Assembly (NCBI GenBank): GCA_951799425.1
Contig: OX637392.1
Location: forward strand, 31,890,093-31,954,092
Reading direction: 5' to 3'
DNA from: Ilex aquifolium
Lineage: Eukaryota; Streptophyta; Magnoliopsida; Aquifoliales; Aquifoliaceae
Length of the DNA: 64,000 bases
Below, one piece after another: positions 57,417 to 64,000 of the stretch (positions within the stretch are counted from its first letter, which is position 1; each line of letters opens with the position of its first letter). Position numbers and translations under genes: made by a program. Under the pieces are notes generated by a model. It ran no database searches, was not told the origin of the DNA, and saw only the letters and a program-made list of their open reading frames with translations.

Positions 57417-58440
57417 GCTACCATTACACAGGCTAGTGCAAGTGGGGGCCAAGGAGGCTCAAGTCACCTCCAGAAGTTCAAGACACACCAGCCTCCGATC
57501 TTCATGGGAGGGGCAGATCCGATGGTGGCTGACTATTAGTTCCGACGACTATGGAGATCACCTCCGATGCCACTAAGATAATGCTGGCTACATTTCAGCT
57601 AGAGGGGGAATCCCAGTTGTGGCGGGATTGGGTCAAGGCCTCAAAGAACTTGGAGGCAACGACATGGGGAGAGTTCCGAGAGCTCTTCATGGGAAAATAT
57701 TTTTCGGCTTCTGTCCGACAAGCTAAGGCTCGGGAGTTCCTGGACTTGAGGCAAGGGACTATGATGGTGCTTGAATACGTGGCTAAGTTCACGGAGTTAG
57801 CCTGTTTCGCCGACGACTATGTGGCCACAAACATGGCCAAGGTGAGGAAGTTTGAGGATGGCTTGAAATTGTCCATCCGGGGTAAAATTGTGGGCCTCTG
57901 CCTGCAAAACTTGGACTCGGTGGTCGGGGCATCTATGGCCATTGAGAGAGAAGTGGATGACGCAAGGAGCATCCGGGAGTTGGGTGCTAAAGACAAGAAG
58001 AAGGAGGGCCAATCTTTTTCGTCGAGTTCGGGGAAGAAGCAAAGGACTTCGACTCCATAGGGCCGCAGCTATCAAGGCCAAGGCCAGGGTAAATCTTCCC
58101 AAGGCGGGAGAAATCAGAGGCCTTCCTACCAGGCAGGCCAAAGGACTTGCTATCATTGCCACTAGCCTGGGCATATGAAGCGGGATTGTCCTCAAAGGCA
58201 AGGATCCCAAAGCTTTAGGACATCTCAGTCCCAATCATCGGTGGGACACTCACAGACTCATTTTATTCCTCCCTACCCCACCATAGGTCAGGGGAGCCAG
58301 TACCAGTTACAGAGTGTCGCACAGGGCTCTACTACGTCACATGCAGGGATTTCGCAATCAGGCCAAATGGGCCAGAGCATGGGTAGAGGTCGAGGGCAAG
58401 GTTCACAAGCCGGGACTTCAGGGACCCAGGGGCGTGTCTA
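57417..58440 (+). pseudogene. gag: H gag fragment, copy 2 (continuous with pol)
   Basis: Same content and lesions as copy 1: a frameshift before MEITSDATKIM (57551), a stop at about 58060 and a stop in the knuckle near 58163. Because the lesions are shared, H gag was already dead before the duplication. It reads on into protease and RT, so this is the original location. Confidence 0.88.
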
Positions 58441-59090
58441 CGCCATTACACCTCAGACTGAGCCAGCGGATCAGTCGGTTATCCAGGGTACATTTCTACT
58501 GTCTCGCTTATGGGCAAGAGTGTTATTTGACTCTAGTGCATCTCATTCTTTTATTGCTGCATCATGTGTGAAAGATTTGGGTTAGAGTTCGAAACCTTGG
58601 AAGAGGCATTGCATGTGAGTTCTCCCCTTGGAGCTAGGGTAAGCGTTGATCAGATATGTCGGGGTTGTGAGTTAGAGATCTAGGGGATTCTACTCACCAT
58701 GGACCTTAGGGTCATGGACATGTCAGAGTTCGATATTATCCTTGGTATGGATTGGTTGACGGCACACCGAGTCATCAGTGATTATGATCGGAAGAGGGTC
58801 ACTGCCTACACCCCGAAAGGTGTTTGTTTCATGTTTCAGGGGGATAAGCACGATGCTTTACCCCAAGCCGTGTACGACTCTAGATGGCACGGGCAGTTGA
58901 TGGGTTGGCTAGCAAACCTTACCCTGGAGAATAAGGCGAGACAGGAGTTAGGTCTACCTCGGGTGGTTTGTGAGTATGAGGAGGTTTTTCCAGATGAACT
59001 ACCGGGATTACCTCCACATAGGGATGTAGACTTCACTATTGAGTTTCACCCAGGTACATCGCCCATTTCTATGACTCCACATAGGATGGC
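58441..59090 (+). pseudogene. pol: H protease and RT start, to the K insertion
   Basis: Protease with FDSSASHSF (Gly of DSGA replaced by Ser) and, downstream, FDIILGMDWLTAHRVISDY. RT begins with [18 protein letters not shown] and SPISMTPHRMA, interrupted at 59090 by K. One stop near 58585 and one near 58680 are visible. Confidence 0.83.
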
Positions 59091-60940
59091 TGATGAGCAC
59101 ATAATATTGCATATTTGAAGGGCTCATTACATGCATTTTAACTCAACTTTTGCATTTAAGTACTTAGAGTTAGCCGAAATTATGAATAATGTTGATATTT
59201 TGATGTTGCGAGTTTTTATTGCTTAAATCATGTATTTTAGGACATTGCAACTATGTTGGATGTGTGGTGAAGGCATGGACACAATACATGAAGAATTGGA
59301 GGCTTAAAAGTGAAGAAATCAAGAAGGCATTGGTGCTTGGGAACAAGGGCACCAGCTGCAGCAACAATTGGAAGCACTGCCTCGGAATTCCTCCATTTTG
59401 ACCATGATCTACTCAGAATTTGGAAAAGTTCAAAACATGAAAGTTGTAGATATGGGTGTCTTCTGTTTGGTGTCAACATTTCAGCCCAATCCAACGGTTG
59501 TATCAAGAGTTATGCCGATTCTACCGAAGGTGGTCCAGTGCAGAAAAATAGTACCGGTACTCGGTACCGGTACCAAATGGTACCGGTACCAAGTACCGGT
59601 ACTCCGGACCTTCTGGTCGCGAAAACAGCCTGTAACTCAACTTTGAGGCTTGGGGGTCCCACCTACACTTCTCCCACGCCTATCCCAACATTTCCTTACA
59701 CATTTACAGGCCTCCTACACTCAAGTGGAAGACTAAAAAAAGGCCAATGCATTAAAGGAGGAATGGGGGGAAGTGGGCTGCCCAGGCTATGATCTCCTAG
59801 CCTGTTAAAGCCATCCATTCAGCCCTCTCTTGATGGGAGCTCGTTCACACAGCTAGGGGGAGCCTCTTGGACGTTTTGGCAAGTCTCCACACTCAATATA
59901 TTCAACATTGAACACACAATGTAAAGGGTTGGCTACCTAAGCTTAGGAGTAGAGATAGAAAGCTCCAAGGAGGAAGATGATGAATAGTTTTTCGTTTTTG
60001 CATTTTCTTCTCCGTTTTTGTTGTAGTAAGCTTTCATACTCTTGTAATTCTTAATCCTTGCACTTTAATCTCATCTATTTCATGTTCATTTCAAGTTTAG
60101 CCTTGCACTTTACTTTTCACCATTGTTATGCTTTCAAGTTCTTCATTTTTAGCTTAAAATGGGTTTTGAATATTTCTCTTCATAGCTTTAGATTTCTTGT
60201 TGTAAGTTAATTTTCATGCTTCATGTCTTCATTATATGTCTTTACATTATGCTTGTCTTTCATTTCTATGTATGATTAGCTAGGATTTAAGTTGGTTAAT
60301 CCAAGGGAAAATTCCTCTTGGGGATTCCATTTCAACTCTTCTTCTTTCCTCCCTTTTGAGTCAAATGGTTCGGTTTGACGGGGTTGAGAATGGATGAGTT
60401 GGTGAGCCTTTGATATTCCGTAGGCCTAGTCACGGTTTATGCTTAGATTACTCACCAATCTCGTCCCTAGCTTCCCCTGAATCAATCGTTCATTCATGCT
60501 CAATCGGAGGAAGGCTTTGAGTTGGCTTGACATTCCCATTGGAGTGAACCTTTGTGGTTAATCAACACTTGCTTTATTTGCATTTTCATTCACAAACCAA
60601 ACACAAAACTCAAATACAAGATTTTACACTTTCTTTTCACTTTTGCAAAATCACTTTCACAAAACTCCCTTTCCTTCCCTGAGGAGACGACCTTGGAATA
60701 TTTTCCAAGTAAAACACACGACCACAAAAGACTCCTTTCGATTGGGGAGCATTTTTGTGCACACCGCATCTCATTCCACATATTTTGTTCATTCCATTCA
60801 TTTCCATCACCATTCCATTGTTGCCTAATATGTTGCATCATTCCGAGTGAGAGTGACACTCACCCATTCCTATAAGCCATACACACATTTAGGGATGATG
60901 TTTAGAGGTTAGGATACAACAACGCATTTCCAATCAATCA
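59091..60940 (+). mobile_element. Element K: solo Athila LTR (1850 bp), E family
   Basis: Starts TGATGAGCACATAATATTGC and ends CCAATCAATCA, like E's LTR. Perfect target duplication ATGGC at 59086-59090 and 60941-60945. Splits H's RT, which reads HRMA on the left and APAELQELK on the right. Confidence 0.93.
59551..59603 (+). promoter_or_regulatory. U3 palindromes of K (GTACCGGTAC)
   Basis: Four palindromes at 59551, 59564, about 59580 and 59593 with spacings of 13, 16 and 13 bp. The position matches E's U3 cluster, but spacers and spacing differ. No clear TATA box downstream. Confidence 0.55.
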
Positions 60941-62300
60941 ATGGCACCTGCTGAGTTGCAAGAACTCAAGGTCCAATTGCAGGAATTGTTGGACAGGGGT
61001 TTTATTAGATCGAGCACCTCACCTTGGGGCGCTCCGGTGCTGTTTGCCAAGAAGAAGGACAAGACCCTTCGGCTATGCATAGACTACCGGCAATTGAATA
61101 GGGTGGTTACTATCAAGAATAGATACCCTTTGCCGAGGATTGACGATTTGTTTGATCAACTGGGAGGGGCGCGGGTCTACTCCAAGATAGATCTCCGCAC
61201 CGGTTACCATCAGTTGAGAGTTAGGGAGGCGGATATCCCTAAGACGGCGTTTAGGACGCGATATGGGCATTTTGAGTTCACAGTGGTGCCATTCGGATTG
61301 ACGAATGCTCCAGCGGCATTCATGGATCTCATGCATAGGGTGGTCCAACCCTACCTAGATCAGTTCGTTGTGGTCTTCGTTGAAGACATCTTGATCTACT
61401 CCAAGTCTGAGGAGGAGCATGAGGGTCACTTAAGGATTGTTCTCCAGGCCTTGAGAGACCATCAGTTGTATGCCAAATTCAGTAAGTGTGAATTTTGGCT
61501 TACTGAGGTGAAATTTTTGGGATATGTGGTGTCAGCTTCAGGTGTATCCGTGGACCCGGAAAAGGTTGAGGCAGTCATGAATTGGGAGAGGCCGAAGTCA
61601 GTCTTCGAGATACGCAGTTTCTTGGGATTGGCAAGGTATTACAGGAGGTTCATTGAGGATTTCTCCCGATTAGCTGCACCTATGACCAAGTTGACCCGGA
61701 AAGAGGTCAAGTTTGAGTGAAATGACTCGTGTGAGAAGGCATTCCAGGAGTTGAAGAGAAGGCTTACTTTAGCTCCTATTCTAATAGTCCCAAAAAGGGG
61801 ACAGAGGTACACAGTGTATTGTGATGGCTCTAAGGACGGACTTGGATGTGTTTTGATGCAGTCCGGGAGAGTAATGGCTTATGATTCTCGGCAGTTAAAG
61901 AACCACGAGCAGAATTACCCCACACATGACATGGAGTTGGTGACCATTGTCTTTACCTTAAAGGCTTGGCGCCACTATCTGTACGGTGAGCAGTTCGAGG
62001 TGTTTTCAGGCCACAAGAGCCTGAAGTACATCTTTACACACCGGGACCTCAACATGAGGCAACGCAAATGGATGGAATATTTGGAAGACTATGACTTCAC
62101 TTTGCATTACCATCCCAGTAAGGCAAATGTGGTGGCTGATGCACTTAGTCGGAAGTCACAAGGAGTTGTGGCTAGTGTAGCTTCCAGGGAGTGGCAGATG
62201 CTCGAGACTATGGGACAGTTCGGGCTACACTATATGGGGCAGGCTCAGGGTAACTTGGGAAGTTTGGTGGCTACATCTTCCCTACTGTGCAGAGTGATTG
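60941..62300 (+). pseudogene. pol: H RT and RNase H
   Basis: RT has [41 protein letters not shown], then FVED where the catalytic Asp pair should be, and [19 protein letters not shown] stop at about 61718 (after VKFE) splits RT from RNase H. RNase H has [10 protein letters not shown] and MELVTIVF, but SGHKSLKY, with Gly where Asp is usual. Long open frames make this the best preserved Tekay-like pol here, but both catalytic sites are altered. Confidence 0.88.
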
Positions 62301-63660
62301 AGTCTTAGTGGCAAGACCCAGAGATAGTGTCCATTAAGGACCGAGTACGGTTGGGTACAAGTGACGAGGGCTGGACCATTCATACGGATGGTAGTCTTCG
62401 GTTTAGGGGAAGGATTGTGGTTCCCCAGTCTGCGGAGCTGAGAGAGGAGATCCTTAGGGAGTTCCATTGCTCCCGTTTTTCTTTACACCCCGGTGGCACG
62501 AAGATGTATCAAGATCTTCGTCACCAGTATTATTGGAGCGGGGTGAAGAAACACATTGGGGTTTTTGTTAGCCGATGTCTCACGTGTCAGCAGGTGAAGG
62601 CTGAACACCATAGACCAGCAGGGTTACTCTAGCCCTTGGAGGTAGCTGAGTGGAAATGAGAGCATGTCACGATGGATTTTGTAACCCACTTGCCACGAAC
62701 ATCGCAAGGGCATGACACGATATGGGTGATAGTGGACCGGCTTACGAAGTCGGCACACTTTTTGGCGGTGCGGATGACCTTCACACTAGAGGAATTCTAC
62801 AGGTTGTATATACGGGAGATTGTCCGGTTGCATGGGGTGCCTGTATCTATAGTATCGGATCGAGATCTCAGGTTTACGACTTATTTTTGGGAGAGTTTCC
62901 AATGAGCCATGGGGACACAGTTGATGATGAGCACTGCTTTTCATCCCCAGACGGACGGTCAGTCGGAGAGGACCATCCAAACGTTAGAGGACATTTACCC
63001 TTAGTGGAGTTCGCCTACAACAACAGTTATCAGGCGAGCATACATATGGCACCCTATGAGGCACTATATGGGAGGCCTTGTCAATCTCCAGTTTGTTGGA
63101 TGGAGGTGGGAGAGAGACCCTCTACGAGTCTGGAATTGGATAGAGACACCTCGGAGAAGGTGGACCTGATACGGAAACGTCTTCTCACGGCTCAGAGCTG
63201 GCAGAAGTGCTACGCCGATAGGCGGCGGCAACCTTTAGAGTTTGAGGTGGGAGATCATGTATTCTTGAAGGTGATGCCTAAGAGAGGAGTGGTCAAGTTC
63301 GGCAAATGGGGAAAGCTGTCACCGAGATATATCGGGCCCTTTGAGGTACTTGAGAGGGTAGGTACAGTTGCTTACCGGTTGGCGTTACCGCCAAATCTAT
63401 CGAGTGTTCACGCGGTATTCTATGTCTCTATGTTCCGGAAGTATTCTTCAGATCCGACACATGTGGTGGATTGGGGTGAGTTGATTGTTGATACGGATGG
63501 TACCTTCGAGGAGGGACCGGTGAGTATCATGGTTAGCCGGGACTAGGTTTTGCGAGGCAAGACCGTGAGGCTAGTGAAAGTGTTGTAGTAGCACCGAGGA
63601 GTGGAGGAGGCGACATGAGAACGCGATGACACTATCCGTACCAATTATCCTTTCTTATTC
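62301..63660 (+). pseudogene. pol: H integrase with GPY/F and chromodomain-like tail
   Basis: HHCC finger (H...H...CLTCQQ) at about 62460-62600. Core residues appear in MDFVTHLPRTS, SIVSDRDLRF and DGQSERT. A TGA at about 62904 and a deletion of about 45 bp after QTLEDI shift the frame. The last frame to 63546 has RYIGPFEVLERVGTVAYR and HAVFYVSMFRKY. After SRD a TAG stop precedes chromodomain-like text (VLRGKTVRLVKVL, GVEEAT), at the same codon as in D. Confidence 0.86.
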
Positions 63661-63763
63661 GAGGATGGAGGTACATTTTTTTTTATAGTTATAAGTCTGA
63701 TATACTTGTCACATATGCATGTGATTGAATGTGTATGTGTGTGTGAATTTCGGGGACGAAATT

Positions 63764-63781
63764 CTTTTAAGGGGGGAACAA
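63764..63781 (+). other. Polypurine tract of H
   Basis: CTTTTAAGGGGGGAACAA directly before the 3' LTR start TGTAAAATCC at 63782. Same as D. Confidence 0.87.
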
Positions 63782-64000
63782 TGTAAAATCCGGGTAAATT
63801 TGAATTTTTTCCGAAAAACGGCAAAACGGTAAATTTTCACTACGGTACGGGTTGCAAACCTGAAATTTTCTAAATCTCGGATGACGAAACGGACCTCACC
63901 GTTGGATTCGTCTCGCGAAATCTAGTTACCCAGGCAAATTTCGTCGGATTCCGAGATAGTCGGATTTTTCACGTTTTTCGAGGCGATGGGTGTCCGGTGA
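63782..64000 (+). repeat. Start of the 3' LTR of H (cut by window end)
   Basis: TGTAAAATCCGGG followed by text matching the first ~220 bp of LTRs A and D. This is U3, the part missing from H's 5' LTR. Confidence 0.9.

Larger units (their letters stand above)
44869..64000 (+). mobile_element. Element H: Tekay-like element with nested Athila insertions
   Basis: Plus-strand order: truncated 5' LTR, primer site, gag (interrupted by J and I), protease, RT (interrupted by K), RNase H, integrase, polypurine tract, start of the 3' LTR. It continues beyond the window. Gag lacks its start ATG and has stops, the RT active site reads FVED, and integrase has a small deletion. Without insertions and the gag duplication it closely matches A and D. 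Confidence 0.88.

Noticed and set aside
60552-60875. Open frames on both strands inside LTR K
   Set aside because: They lie within a solo LTR, have no family resemblance and mirror non-coding frames in E's LTRs (13783-14115 and 25169-25501).
1-64000. Host protein-coding genes
   Set aside because: Every substantial frame was attributable to a retroelement or to an antisense shadow. I saw no conserved non-TE protein text with intron structure.

Overview
This window is plant nuclear DNA made almost entirely of nested Ty3/gypsy LTR retrotransposons. I found no host gene, rRNA, tRNA or CRISPR array. The plant assignment rests on the two lineages present: a Tekay/Del-like chromovirus (initiator-Met-type primer site, C-terminal chromodomain-like tail) and Athila (Asp-tRNA-type primer site TGGCGCCGTTGCCGGGGA, an extra ORF3 after pol). 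The density of nesting, solo LTRs and broken copies suggests pericentromeric or other gene-poor heterochromatin. Lineage calls, homologies and difference counts were made by eye, without database searches.

Layout (element letters are mine). A (1-6376, minus) is a truncated Tekay-like element, fused at 6376 to B (6377-9543, minus), the 5' LTR and gag of an Athila element. B sits in C, the oldest layer: a different chromovirus (minus) split into 9544-10608 and 34101-36306. C is split in its RT by D (10609-34100, minus, target duplication AAAAT), a gag-less Tekay-like element. D is itself interrupted twice: in integrase by E (13736-26800, minus, target duplication GTATG), a nearly complete 13-kb Athila element, and in its 5' LTR by solo Athila LTR F (29997-31932). 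G (36307-44868, plus) is a decayed Athila element that ends in the leader of its missing ORF3, fused to H (44869-64000, plus), a Tekay-like element running off the window. H carries solo LTR J (47355-49306) and Athila element I (50463-57416, minus) in gag, and solo LTR K (59091-60940) in RT.

Three points deserve attention. (1) The Athila elements carry family-specific palindromes in LTR U3 (CGTTCGAACG, usually in pairs 17-19 bp apart, in B, F, G, I and J; GTACCGGTAC in E and K). The same palindrome type recurs just upstream of ORF3, followed in G and I by a TATA box and a pyrimidine-rich leader. This looks like an internal ORF3 promoter sharing control elements with the LTR. (2) I and G encode, between pol and ORF3, a small basic Cys-rich protein whose layout resembles the nucleic-acid-binding proteins of carlaviruses. 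(3) Element I has no pol yet keeps long open gag, this small ORF and ORF3.

A 3.1-kb [LTR + H gag] block occurs twice (47350-50462 and 55467-58572). It is best explained by joining a solo-LTR allele to a full-length allele, in the genome or in the assembly. All Tekay-like copies are inactivated by deletions, stops or catalytic changes. E has only a few small lesions in gag-pol and its two LTRs differ by about 1% by my count.
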